Shown in pieces: positions 1-6,570 of a DNA stretch of 15,754 bases. Every line of letters begins with the position of its first letter. Position 1 is the first letter of the stretch. Source of the DNA: Promethearchaeota archaeon (GTDB lineage: Archaea; Asgardarchaeota; Lokiarchaeia; Sigynarchaeales; SOKP01). A program made the translations under genes and the position numbers. The notes under the pieces are model-generated. The model had not been told where the DNA came from. It saw only the letters and a program-made list of their open reading frames with translations, and made no database searches. The stretch spans positions 1-15,754 of the forward strand of contig JAUWBH010000152.1 of the NCBI GenBank assembly GCA_030605085.1. The letters are read 5' to 3'.

Positions 1-27
1 AAAAATGAAGCGTACTCCACAAAATCA

Positions 28-145
28 AGGCTCCTGCCATGCACCCTGGATTTTTGTCTTTTGGTTAGTGTATTTCGATACGCTTAATACATAACTTGTC
101 CTATAAAATTTTATGGCCTCTCTTTGGTCTCGCTGGCAGGAGTCT
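28..145 (+). ncRNA. Candidate structured RNA, or very long hairpin
   Basis: The first 226 bases hold no gene but do hold strong secondary structure. Positions 28-39 pair with 134-145 over 12 bases, 11 Watson-Crick and one G-U (core CTCCTGCCA with TGGCAGGAG). Inside, 68-83 forms a six-pair hairpin closed by a UUCG tetraloop (GTGTAT-TTCG-ATACGC). A pyrimidine-rich tract follows the outer helix at about 143-158, as an archaeal U-rich terminator would. Strand is assumed from that tract, since a helix reads equally well on both strands. The family is not recognised. It could instead be a processed leader or an element-end inverted repeat. Confidence 0.3.
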
Positions 146-197
146 CCCTTTCTTTCTTTATTTCACTTTCAAAATTTTTTCATGATCAAATTTTTTT

Positions 198-206
198 TTT
201 AAATAG
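198..206 (+). promoter_or_regulatory. TATA-like box of the metalloprotease-like gene
   Basis: The sequence TTTAAATAG lies 21-29 bases before the ATG at 227. An archaeal TATA box sits about 26 bases before the transcription start, so the transcript would begin almost at the start codon and be leaderless. No Shine-Dalgarno sequence is visible before the ATG. Confidence 0.45.
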
Positions 207-226
207 ATAGATCATTTTCGTTTTAC

Positions 227-988
227 ATGTTCGAAAATTTTGAGATATTGATTTGGTTTCTAATCATTCTAGTCGCATCGTCCATTGTTAGCATCGTTCT
301 CCACAAAAACGATCTGGGTCCTTTTAACACGATCGTAAATTGTTTAAGTTTTATTGGAATCGTAGTTCACGAATTAAGCCATTACATTATATGTCTAGCA
401 GTTGGGATTCGACCTGAGGGAATTAAAATAAGATACAGGAATAAAAACACGGGACAACCCCAACCTCACGGTTCAGTGAGTCTAGGATTTAAAAGACCCA
501 CGTTCTTACAAAGCTTTTTAATTTCGTTTGCGCCTTTGTATGTGTCCACATGGTTGTTTTTTTTCTGCTTGAGCGTGGCGTTAAACCCCGAGGTTGATTC
601 TTTCTATAGAGTGGTAGCGGGATTTCTCTGCTTTTCGCTTTTCATGGGTGCGGCGCCTTCTTCGGTGGACCTTAAATCTATAGGGAGGGCGTTCAAATAC
701 GATTATAGGTACACGATGTACCAAATCTTTCTCGTCGTTTTCTCGGGGTTGCTGTTGTTGGGATTATTAATTTATTTCAACATATTCTTATGGTACGATT
801 TCGTCTTTTACATCGCAGTGGCAATTGGATATTTCTTTATGAAATATAGCATTAAAGGAGTGAACTGGGCGATCCGTAAAATGTCTTGGAGCGGAGACGA
901 TTACGGCGTAGACTACAAAGAATACACGCGAAAAAGGTTTAAGTCGAAAAAACCGAGAAAATCGGGAATAAGAACGGCGCAATGGTGA
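227..988 (+). CDS. M50-like membrane metalloprotease-type protein
   Basis: A multi-pass membrane protein of 253 residues. Hydrophobic segments lie near residues 7-25, 35-60, 94-115, 125-145, 163-185 and 190-207. The second contains a zinc-protease HExxH motif, HELSH at 48-52. A later segment has PSSVD at 144-148, where site-2-protease-like (M50) families place the aspartate that completes the zinc site. If active, it would cut substrates within or next to the membrane, but the substrate is unknown. The C-terminal 35-40 residues are strongly basic, probably cytoplasmic. The ATG at 227 is chosen because a TATA-like box sits 21-29 bases upstream. Downstream lies a second, small membrane-protein gene on the same strand with its own promoter. 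The family call rests on the motif pair and topology; a non-proteolytic homologue is possible. Confidence 0.7.
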   Translation: MFENFEILIWFLIILVASSIVSIVLHKNDLGPFNTIVNCLSFIGIVVHELSHYIICLAVGIRPEGIKIRYRNKNTGQPQPHGSVSLGFKRPTFLQSFLISFAPLYVSTWLFFFCLSVALNPEVDSFYRVVAGFLCFSLFMGAAPSSVDLKSIGRAFKYDYRYTMYQIFLVVFSGLLLLGLLIYFNIFLWYDFVFYIAVAIGYFFMKYSIKGVNWAIRKMSWSGDDYGVDYKEYTRKRFKSKKPRKSGIRTAQW

Positions 989-1001
989 AGGTGCATTTTT
1001 C

Positions 1002-1019
1002 TCTTTTTTTTTTTTTTTT
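1002..1019 (+). terminator. T-rich transcription end
   Basis: An almost pure T tract begins 14 bases after the stop of the metalloprotease-like gene and has no hairpin before it. That is the form of intrinsic archaeal terminators. It separates this gene from the next one, which has its own TATA-like box. Confidence 0.45.
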
Positions 1020-1036
1020 ATCGATTGAAATTTTTC

Positions 1037-1044
1037 TTTATATA
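1037..1044 (+). promoter_or_regulatory. TATA-like box of the small membrane-protein gene
   Basis: TTTATATA lies 23-30 bases before the ATG at 1067, again predicting a leaderless transcript. Confidence 0.5.
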
Positions 1045-1066
1045 GGGGAGTAGTAAAAATAGGATC

Positions 1067-1285
1067 ATGATGTTTGAAGATTATTTTCAAAACGTTGGAA
1101 ACGCAGTGGAGTTCCTAATAGCCTTTGTTGCGATGGTAGCGTTTTTGACATTTATTTTAGAGCTCGTAATATTTCTCACGTCGTCTTTTCATAGGTGGGA
1201 AGCGGCTAAGTTAATGTTAATCTCGTTTGTTATCGGTACGATATGCGGGGGATTCTGGTACGGAATAAAATATTTCCGAATTTAA
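1067..1285 (+). CDS. Small two-helix membrane protein, unknown function
   Basis: A 72-residue protein with two hydrophobic segments, about residues 14-40 and 49-66, joined by a short polar loop containing HRWE. The N terminus is acidic (FEDYF) and the C terminus is basic (KYFRI), so a hairpin in the membrane is likely. No enzymatic motif is visible. A second ATG follows immediately at 1070 and either could be used. The TATA-like box at 1037-1044 and the T-rich tract after the stop mark it as its own transcription unit. Small two-helix membrane proteins are common in archaeal viruses and mobile elements, but nothing here assigns a role. Confidence 0.6.
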   Translation: MMFEDYFQNVGNAVEFLIAFVAMVAFLTFILELVIFLTSSFHRWEAAKLMLISFVIGTICGGFWYGIKYFRI

Positions 1286-1295
1286 TTAATTAAAG

Positions 1296-1329
1296 TTTTT
1301 TTTGTATTTCTTTTTCTTTTTTATTTTAT
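1296..1329 (+). terminator. T-rich end between convergent genes
   Basis: A T-dominated stretch follows the small membrane-protein gene and runs up to the 3' end of the convergent charged-protein gene. It probably ends transcription of the plus-strand gene. No hairpin is visible. Confidence 0.35.
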
Positions 1330-2012
1330 TACCTTTTTCTTTTGTACATTTCTCTTCTAATTTCGTCTTTTAGCTCGTTGTTAGTTTTTGAAAGCAGTTT
1401 TTTCTCTTTTTTCTTTTCTTTTTTCGCTTTTCCTTTAAGTAAACCCTTAAAGAAATTTTTAAATCGAGGGAACTTATGTTTGCGACCTCGCGGCTTCCCG
1501 CGCTTACCTTCTTTTACCACTATGATGGGTCGTGGTCTTTTCCCTTCGTCCTCTTTTTCTTTTTTTTTCTCTTTATCGGTGTCCCGAGGTTTTTCTTTTT
1601 CTTTCTCAGATAGTTTTTCTTTTTCCCTTTCTCTTTCTAATTCTTTAGCTCTTTCCCTCTCCAGCTCTCTCGTTTTCTCTGCGTCCTTTATATCTTCTAT
1701 CTGCTTTTCTTTTTCGCTTTCCCGTTCTTTTACATCGTCCTTTTCTGGTACTTTATCTTTTCCTACTTCTCCAACTTCTCTATCCTTTTCTACATCCTTA
1801 TCTTTTTCCAACTCCTTTTCATCGTATCGCGGTTCGAATTCTTCCTGTTTTTCGTCTTCCATTTGGTATTCGGGGTTGAACTCGTCTTCTTCTTTGGTAT
1901 CCTCGTCTTTTTCGCCATATTCGGGGTCGAACTCCTTTTGTTCGTCGTCCATTTCGCCTTCGGTCTCTTCTTCCTGCTCGTCTTCCGTTTCTTCGCCATA
2001 TTCTTCGCTCAT
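1329..2012 (-). CDS. Highly charged low-complexity protein with EFxPxY repeats
   Basis: A 227-residue protein built almost wholly of Glu, Lys, Asp and Arg. The first 65 residues are very acidic and carry three copies of an EF-x-P-x-Y motif (residues 27-32, 44-49 and 58-63). Residues about 66-160 are an alternating KE/RE stretch, likely a long charged helix or disordered. A short hydrophobic patch (PIIVV, about 162-166) leads into a strongly basic tail rich in GK, RK and KKEKK. The acidic-head, basic-tail layout suggests binding to nucleic acid or to partner proteins; this is inference. The minus strand is chosen because a TATA-like box lies 26-33 bases upstream of the ATG. The opposite strand is open only because Glu/Lys codons read as Ser/Phe/Leu codons in antisense. 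No known family is recognised. Confidence 0.6.
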   Translation of the reverse strand: MSEEYGEETEDEQEEETEGEMDDEQKEFDPEYGEKDEDTKEEDEFNPEYQMEDEKQEEFEPRYDEKELEKDKDVEKDREVGEVGKDKVPEKDDVKERESEKEKQIEDIKDAEKTRELERERAKELEREREKEKLSEKEKEKPRDTDKEKKKEKEDEGKRPRPIIVVKEGKRGKPRGRKHKFPRFKNFFKGLLKGKAKKEKKKEKKLLSKTNNELKDEIRREMYKRKR

Positions 2013-2037
2013 TTAATCAACTCTACGCGATTAATTC

Positions 2038-2045
2038 GTAAATAG
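2038..2045 (-). promoter_or_regulatory. TATA-like box of the charged-protein gene
   Basis: On the minus strand CTATTTAC lies 26-33 bases before the ATG whose first base is 2012. This fits the leaderless spacing seen at other type A genes. Confidence 0.35.
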
Positions 2046-2075
2046 CCTTATCAATCTCCTTTGTGATAGCCTTAT
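2042..2075. repeat. Two direct copies of ATAGCCTTAT
   Basis: The ten-base sequence occurs at 2042-2051 and 2066-2075, 24 bases apart, directly upstream of the charged-protein gene and overlapping its predicted promoter. The second copy is part of GTGATAGCC, a sequence also seen near 10290 and, with variation, near 15487. It could be an operator, but this is unproven. Confidence 0.35.
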
Positions 2076-2256
2076 TATAAAGGTAGTGCGAGTTTTTATT
2101 TGAACTTTAATAATAAAAAATTGTTAAGAAATTTATCTAAGGGCGCATATACCCTCACATTCGAGTATTTAAACGGATTTCGCGTTTAAAATTCTTCGAT
2201 ATTATTTCGTATATTCATATAATATCATATTAACACAATATGTTCACCTAACTTTT

Positions 2257-2605
2257 TTAAGTCCACCAATAATTGGTCGTAAACAAAAAAAGCATGAAAT
2301 AAAATTTGTTTATTTCACATACGGTAATCTCGTGTTTAGAAATAAACTTCTCTAAATTGGGTATAAGCGTATCTACGCCTTCCTTTTTTAACCTTTCTGC
2401 GAATTTGTCGTATAATTCTTCAGAAATACCGGAAAATTTTGCTTTAGGAAACTTATTTTTTAATAACTCGTAGATCTTAGTTTTTTCGTAGTACTTTTTA
2501 GCTACGTAATATTGCGCCCACCCTTCTATTTCCAACAATTTAAATACGGCGGGGGCACGCCTTTTCCAAATTGATAAGTTCGTAAAATTCTAGTGGTTCC
2601 GTCAT
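2257..2605 (-). pseudogene. Small unknown gene split by a one-base frameshift
   Basis: The gene starts well: the ATG (first base 2605) has a TATA-like box 26-34 bases upstream. The frame gives MTEPLEFYELINLEKACP, then runs into TAA at 2542-2540. From a run of five C on the minus strand (2551-2555 on the plus strand), the +1 frame continues smoothly as AVFKLLEIEGWAQYYV and stays open to 2257. Skipping one C gives about 115 residues, mostly charged helix (KKYYEKTKIYELL, EELYDKFAERLKKEG), with a hydrophobic end containing FYFMLFLF. The function is not recognised. A read error in the homopolymer, programmed +1 frameshifting or true inactivation all fit. If the downstream frame alone were used, it would have to start at TTG 2538. 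Confidence 0.5.
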
Positions 2606-2630
2606 TTTTACATAAATAATTTGCTAGGGT

Positions 2631-2639
2631 TTTTTATAT
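2631..2639 (-). promoter_or_regulatory. TATA-like box of the frameshifted small gene
   Basis: On the minus strand ATATAAAAA lies 26-34 bases before the ATG at 2605. It is one of the main reasons to place the start there rather than at TTG 2538. The NYN gene runs divergently, so 2606-2834 is a shared promoter region; a second TATA-like sequence, TTTATATAC (about 2738-2746), and ACCATAAAA (about 2784-2792) could serve that gene. Confidence 0.5.
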
Positions 2640-2834
2640 GTTTTCTTTTAAATAATTACTTTTTTTTTGTTATTAATATCACATCCACAGAATTATTAAA
2701 AGAAAAATTCAAGTGACTGACAGACTCTTTTTTTATTTATATACGAAAGTTTCTTTTAGGTAGTATAGCTTGTAATAAGTTGAACCATAAAAAAAAGTCC
2801 GGTTCACGCAAATAACCACGCAATTAGAGCCATC

Positions 2835-4157
2835 ATGCCGAAAAGAAAAAGGAGATCGGTCGATCTTTCGAAGTATCACGCCCTCGACAAGTGGATGACC
2901 CCGCCGTTAGAGGAGGTAAAGAGCACCGCTGACGATGTTAGGCAAAAAGCGTGCGTATTTATCCACCTGCCCGAGATTTTGGATTATTTTGCCGAGCAAG
3001 ATAAAATTCTCGATTACGGAAAGTTAATGGATCACCTCAAATCGCAATACGGGGCTGACACATCCGCTCATATGTACTTAGGGGCTTATCCTGAAAGAGA
3101 CCTTTCGGCACAGGACGCTAAAAAACAATCGAGATTTTTTCAGAACTTATCGACCCTCGGGTATACCGTGGTAAAGGGCAATGTATTCGTAAGGGATAAC
3201 CGTAAAATCGTGGTGAAAGGTACGGAAGTGTCTTTAGGCGTCGATATGATCCGTTATTTACACCCCAACCGCAACGAGTTCGATTTAGCCGTTTTATTCT
3301 GCGGAGACGAGCAGAGATTTAGGAAACTCCTTCAAATGGTCAAAAGCGACTACAACGCAAAAGTCAAAGTGCTTTCGTTGGCCTACGAGTACGAAGAGAA
3401 CCTCCAAAGTTTTAAAGAATTCGTACAATCCATCAGTACGGTCACTCCAACGAGTTCGCAATGGAATTTTCGACCAAACATCCGCACATATAAGAGAGCG
3501 CCTTCCGACAGCGTGAAAATGTTTACCACCCCTAAGACTACGCAAGACCGCCTAAGAAGAAAGTCGCAAATGCTAAGGGAAAAAGCGTTAGGAAACGGCG
3601 TGAAGAAAAAGACGATCTTGTACGCGGATTACGGAAACTTGTACCATAATTTACGCGATTTAAAAAAACTCGATATAAGATATAGAGATTTCACCGACGA
3701 ATCCCTGTTGATGTTGCTAAAGACCAAAGCTGAGGCTCGAAATCAGCTCGAAAAAGCAAAGGTATTTATGGGAGTGCCTTCGCTGAACATTAAAAACCTC
3801 GAGTCGATACGGAAAAAAAAAGAAGAGCTTTATGAGTCCCTTCGATCGCACGGGTTTGAAGTCCATTTCTCCAACAACGAAGTGTTATTCGGAGGAGGCA
3901 TGAAAGAAAGCGATGTAGATCTAAGAATTGGCATAGACATTGCCCGTTCGGTCTTAGATAACGATTTTGAGAAGTATGTCCTGGTATCTGGAGACGCAGA
4001 CTTTGTTCCTGTAGTTAGGATGCTAAAAGAATATGGTAAACAAGTGGAGATATGGGCCTTTACGGAAGACTCGCTCTCTCCCTTTTTAATAGAGGAGATT
4101 ACGAATTTAAGCGATACAAAATGTGGTATCAAATCAATTTTAGAGATGATTCGGTGA
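2835..4157 (+). CDS. Tandem NYN-domain protein, predicted RNase
   Basis: A 440-residue protein with two NYN (PIN-like, LabA/DUF88-type) modules. The C-terminal one looks catalytic: ILYADYGNL at 261-269 (Asp265, Asn268), KESDVDLRIGID at 357-368 (Lys357, Asp360/362, Asp368) and SGDADF at 385-390. These acidic residues bind the metal that cuts RNA in this fold. Residues 38-173 follow the same plan with eroded key positions: VFIHLP at 41-46 has His44 where the first Asp belongs, KGTEV at 128-132 has Glu131, and CGDEQRF at 156-162 replaces SGDxDF. The N-terminal half is thus probably an inactive partner or RNA-binding module. Residues 205-255 form a basic linker rich in Arg and Lys. No Shine-Dalgarno precedes the ATG. 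Codon use matches the ligase gene, so it belongs to the type A set. Confidence 0.85.
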   Translation: MPKRKRRSVDLSKYHALDKWMTPPLEEVKSTADDVRQKACVFIHLPEILDYFAEQDKILDYGKLMDHLKSQYGADTSAHMYLGAYPERDLSAQDAKKQSRFFQNLSTLGYTVVKGNVFVRDNRKIVVKGTEVSLGVDMIRYLHPNRNEFDLAVLFCGDEQRFRKLLQMVKSDYNAKVKVLSLAYEYEENLQSFKEFVQSISTVTPTSSQWNFRPNIRTYKRAPSDSVKMFTTPKTTQDRLRRKSQMLREKALGNGVKKKTILYADYGNLYHNLRDLKKLDIRYRDFTDESLLMLLKTKAEARNQLEKAKVFMGVPSLNIKNLESIRKKKEELYESLRSHGFEVHFSNNEVLFGGGMKESDVDLRIGIDIARSVLDNDFEKYVLVSGDADFVPVVRMLKEYGKQVEIWAFTEDSLSPFLIEEITNLSDTKCGIKSILEMIR

Positions 4158-4284
4158 TAATGTGAGGTTTGATTCCACATAGAAATTAAATAGATAAGGT
4201 CTTTATATTTCCAGATGCAAATATATCTATGACATCATCCAAATCTAAATCCCTTGGTGTACCTGAACATATCAATATAAAAAA
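4158..4284. other. Join between type A and A+T-rich DNA
   Basis: Composition changes sharply after the NYN stop. An imperfect inverted repeat (ATGTG near 4160, CACAT near 4178) could act as a transcription end. A short frame from the ATG at 4229 reads about 36 residues before a stop and matches nothing I recognise; it overlaps the start of the LRR remnant in another frame. Confidence 0.3.
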
Positions 4285-4482
4285 TCATACAAAATATCGG
4301 ATTTTGGATGCCTTTCTTCTTTACGAAAGTTATGTTTAGACAATAATCAATTGCATAAAATGCCTGAGAGTATAGTAAATTTACCGCTAATCGAAGAATT
4401 AAGATTATTTGGTAACGAACTAATAGATGTCTCCGAATCAGTAAAAAGACTAACAAATAGTGGCGTTAGAGTCTTACTATGA
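4285..4482 (+). pseudogene. Leucine-rich-repeat protein remnant
   Basis: A start-less frame of 65 residues ends at TGA 4480-4482. It reads LSSLRKLCLDNNQLHKMPES and then NLPLIEELRLFGNEL, two clear LRR units of the LxxLxxLxLxxNxLxxLPxx type, then a short tail. The frame is closed by a stop at 4264-4266 and has no start codon, so this is the C-terminal end of a lost LRR gene. LRR proteins are numerous in Asgard-type genomes; here it serves as a marker of host-like, degraded DNA. Confidence 0.6.
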
Positions 4483-4812
4483 TAGAGGGAGAGTAATTAA
4501 GCTGCAAAAATAGAATTAGAATAAAAAATAATACGACATAATTACATTTCACATTTAGATTAAAAATTTAAATGATGAGCTAAATGCAGAAAATTTTGGA
4601 GTTGATCTAAATAGGGCAATTATATCTTCAAAGAAAATATATATACAAGTGTGTGTATACTATAATTAAACCAATTTTATCAAAAAAGTCTGATAAATTT
4701 AAAGATCTAATTGAAGAAATTTATAAAATATTTGATGAATTATAAGAAATGGATTCAGAAGAATAAAATTAAAAAGTGAATTTAAAAAATTTGATATATT
4801 AGTTGAAGAAAA
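4483..4812. other. A+T-rich spacer with decayed coding sequence
   Basis: No intact gene is seen. Short protein-like pieces survive in broken frames on the plus strand. One near 4573-4665 contains DELNAENFGVDLNRAIISSK. Another at 4665-4745 reads IKPILSKKSDKFKDLIEEIY and then stops. Together they look like an eroded gene, but the family cannot be named. The TPR gene starts just after, with no visible ribosome-binding site. Confidence 0.3.
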
Positions 4813-5604
4813 ATGTACCCTAAAGATGAAATTCGGGAATTAATTGAAGTTGCTGATGGGTATGCTAGGGAAAAGCAATACGATAAGGCCATACTTCTTC
4901 TTTTACAAGCAATTGAGATAGATCCAAAATATTGCCCTATTAGACATAGTCTTGCATCAGCCTATAATATTATTGGTGAATATGAAGCTGCCATCAAGCA
5001 AATAAAAATAGCGTTAAAAAGGAGGCGTAAAGATGACCCGTATCCTGAGGAATATTACCTGCTCATACTTACAGGGAGTTATAACGGAAAAAAAGACTAT
5101 AAAATGGCAATTAAAACAATAAATCAAATAATTAAACAAAATCCCTTATATAATGAAGCTATATTCATTTTAGCGGGGGAAGCATATTTTGAGCTTAAGA
5201 ATTTCAAAGAGATGTCTAATATACTTAAAAAGGGTTTAGGATATTTCCCTAATTCGGTTTCAATTAAAGCATATCTTGGTATAGCTTATCACAATCTGGG
5301 AGATTCAACTAACGCAGCAAACATTCTTAAAGATGCACTCGAGAATTGCCCAAATGATGCAGATAATTTAATATTCGTAGGCTTCGCACATTGTAGAGTT
5401 AGTAAAGCAGATATCGGATTAGACTTAATGAATCAAGCAATCCAAATGAGTCCAGATAATGCTATGTACTATGGTTATCTTGCTAAAGCATATCAAACAC
5501 TAGGGGATATTCCAAATGCTTTAAGTGCAGTAGAAAAAGTAATAGAATGGAGTCCCGACGCGGCAGCAAAAAAATTTAAAAAAGAATTAGAAAGTCTAAA
5601 ATAA
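4813..5604 (+). CDS. Tetratricopeptide-repeat protein
   Basis: A 263-residue protein made almost entirely of about seven TPR units (roughly residues 8-38, 42-72, 79-112, 114-147, 149-181, 183-215 and 217-250). Each has the helix-turn-helix pattern with small residues at the packing positions, for example AYNIIGEYEAAIKQIKIAL and AYQTLGDIPNALSAVEKVI. There is no signal peptide, membrane segment or enzymatic domain, so it is a cytoplasmic protein-protein scaffold with unknown partners. Codons are A+T rich, unlike the flanking NYN gene and the gene at 5963. It is immediately followed by a broken pyrF, and it is the only intact gene in this island. The ATG at 4813 is the first in frame and gives a complete first repeat. 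Confidence 0.85.
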   Translation: MYPKDEIRELIEVADGYAREKQYDKAILLLLQAIEIDPKYCPIRHSLASAYNIIGEYEAAIKQIKIALKRRRKDDPYPEEYYLLILTGSYNGKKDYKMAIKTINQIIKQNPLYNEAIFILAGEAYFELKNFKEMSNILKKGLGYFPNSVSIKAYLGIAYHNLGDSTNAANILKDALENCPNDADNLIFVGFAHCRVSKADIGLDLMNQAIQMSPDNAMYYGYLAKAYQTLGDIPNALSAVEKVIEWSPDAAAKKFKKELESLK

Positions 5605-5609
5605 TATAT

Positions 5610-5762
5610 GTGTTTTTTGTAGAGAAATTAATTAAACTAATTAAAGAAAAGAAAAGTGTTGTTTGTATGGGACTTGATCCCAGGATGGACAACGACGATC
5701 AAATTCCTAAGTACCTTATCGATGAATTTAACGACCAGAACAGAATTATTGCAAGAATTTAA
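5610..5762 (+). pseudogene. pyrF: N-terminal stub of orotidine-5'-phosphate decarboxylase
   Basis: A 50-residue frame from GTG 5610 reads FVEKLIKLIKEKKSVVCMGL followed by DPRMD, then IPKYLIDE. This is the start of OMP decarboxylase, the last step of UMP synthesis; the VCxGLDPR stretch carries a conserved substrate-contact Asp. The family is normally over 200 residues, so the catalytic Lys and phosphate-binding loops are missing. Homology fades after about residue 45 and the frame stops at 5760-5762. It lies five bases after the TPR stop in the same orientation and has the same A+T-rich codons. The most economical explanation is a host gene cut by insertion or rearrangement, with the join close to 5745-5765. 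Confidence 0.7.
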
Positions 5763-5823
5763 CAAAATTTTAATATTTTATCTTAAAAGATAAGAAGCGA
5801 TAGTTATTCGTCTTTTTTTTTAA

Positions 5824-5934
5824 TTAAATTATATTATCGTAGATTTTTTTGAACTCTTTCATTTTACACGCTTCTATTGATTGATCAATAAGATTAGGCG
5901 TGAAAAATAGAAATTTTTTTCCCTCTCGATCTTT
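5824..5934 (-). pseudogene. Possible C-terminal remnant of an unknown gene
   Basis: A start-less minus-strand frame of 36 residues (REGKKFLFFTPNLIDQ, then KMKEFKKIYDNII and a stop) reads like the natural end of a protein. It is closed upstream by TAA at 5937-5935 and overlaps the promoter of the gene at 5963. It could be chance. The rest of 5763-5930 is A+T rich, with a near-palindrome TTATCTT-AA-AAGATAA at 5778-5793. Confidence 0.2.
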
Positions 5935-5939
5935 TTATA
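5933..5939 (+). promoter_or_regulatory. TATA-like box that sets the start at 5963
   Basis: TTTTATA lies 24-30 bases before the ATG at 5963 and only 15-21 before the ATG at 5954. The GTG at 5900 lies upstream of this box. The box therefore argues for 5963 as the true start on a leaderless transcript. Confidence 0.45.
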
Positions 5940-5962
5940 GGATTCGATTTAATATGGATTAT

Positions 5963-6319
5963 ATGGCACCTAAGGATTTAACCCTAAAACATCTCTTTAT
6001 CAACAGTATTTTGAAGCATGTCGAGAAAATCGAAGGGATGGTCGCAGACTTGAGCGAGCTTAAAACCCACGCTATCGACAAAGACCTCGAGAAAAAGCTC
6101 TATTGGAGCCTATTGACCATTTATCTCGACATTAAACTGGTAAATAGCCTCGATCACACGATACTCGACAAAGCGCGCAAAGAGACGGGAATCGACTTCA
6201 AAGAATTAGAAGACGACTTATATTCTAAGGACCGCCCCCATTTAAATGACGAGTTATTACGCGCTATAAGAAACTGTAAGAAACTAAGGCAAGTCTTTAT
6301 TGACTATCAAACGCCATAA
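5963..6319 (+). CDS. Small helical protein, unknown function
   Basis: A 118-residue soluble protein, mostly amphipathic helix (LKHLFINSILKHVEKIEGMV, EKKLYWSLLTIYLDIKLVNS). Charged residues are alternately acidic and basic, and no cysteine pairs, nucleotide-binding loops or membrane segments are seen. Starts are also possible at 5954 (adding MDY) and at GTG 5900 (adding 21 residues); 5963 is preferred for its spacing from the TATA-like box. Codon use (CTC, GAC, CGC) matches the ligase and NYN genes rather than the A+T-rich neighbours, so it belongs to the type A set. A helical-bundle partner or regulator is a guess; the family is not recognised. Confidence 0.6.
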   Translation: MAPKDLTLKHLFINSILKHVEKIEGMVADLSELKTHAIDKDLEKKLYWSLLTIYLDIKLVNSLDHTILDKARKETGIDFKELEDDLYSKDRPHLNDELLRAIRNCKKLRQVFIDYQTP

Positions 6320-6348
6320 ATAACAAAATTTTAGATATTTTTCATCTT

Positions 6349-6570
6349 TCAAATTGACTTTAAGAGTCCCAATTTTTCCAAGTCTTCTAAGATTAGATTG
6401 CGATTGTTGTACAATAGGAGTAATAAGATTTTATCGACAAAATTCAGTGATAGAGAGCTGAGCTGATATTGAATGGTATAATTCTCATACTTTATATCTT
6501 TAACAAAGAATTTTGTTAAATCAAAAAAGACGAGTGAACTCCTTCCGAAGTTATCGAGAGTTTTCTTATC
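6349..6570 (-). pseudogene. Start-less frame, likely 3' end of a lost gene
   Basis: A 73-residue open frame without a start codon ends at TGA 6351-6349. It reads like true protein: KKTLDNFGRSSLVFFDLTKF, then FVDKILLLLYNNRNLILEDL. It begins at a stop just inside the end of the TPR fragment, one frame away. It may be the remains of a neighbouring gene or, less likely, a former extension of the TPR protein lost by frameshift. No family is recognised. Confidence 0.3.

Noticed and set aside
788..1090. A 100-residue minus-strand frame over the end of the protease-like gene
   Set aside because: Antisense shadow with poly-Lys from the T-rich terminator.
1824..1840. GGTTCGAATTC resembling a tRNA T-loop
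   Set aside because: It lies inside the charged-protein gene and no cloverleaf stems can be formed around it.
1342..2016. A 224-residue Ser/Phe-rich frame on the plus strand
   Set aside because: It is the antisense of the Glu/Lys-rich gene; Glu and Lys codons read as Ser, Phe and Leu codons and rarely as stops. The minus strand has the better promoter and a structured protein layout.
4235..4456. A 73-residue minus-strand frame over the LRR remnant
   Set aside because: The plus-strand frame shows clear LRR units, so this is its antisense.
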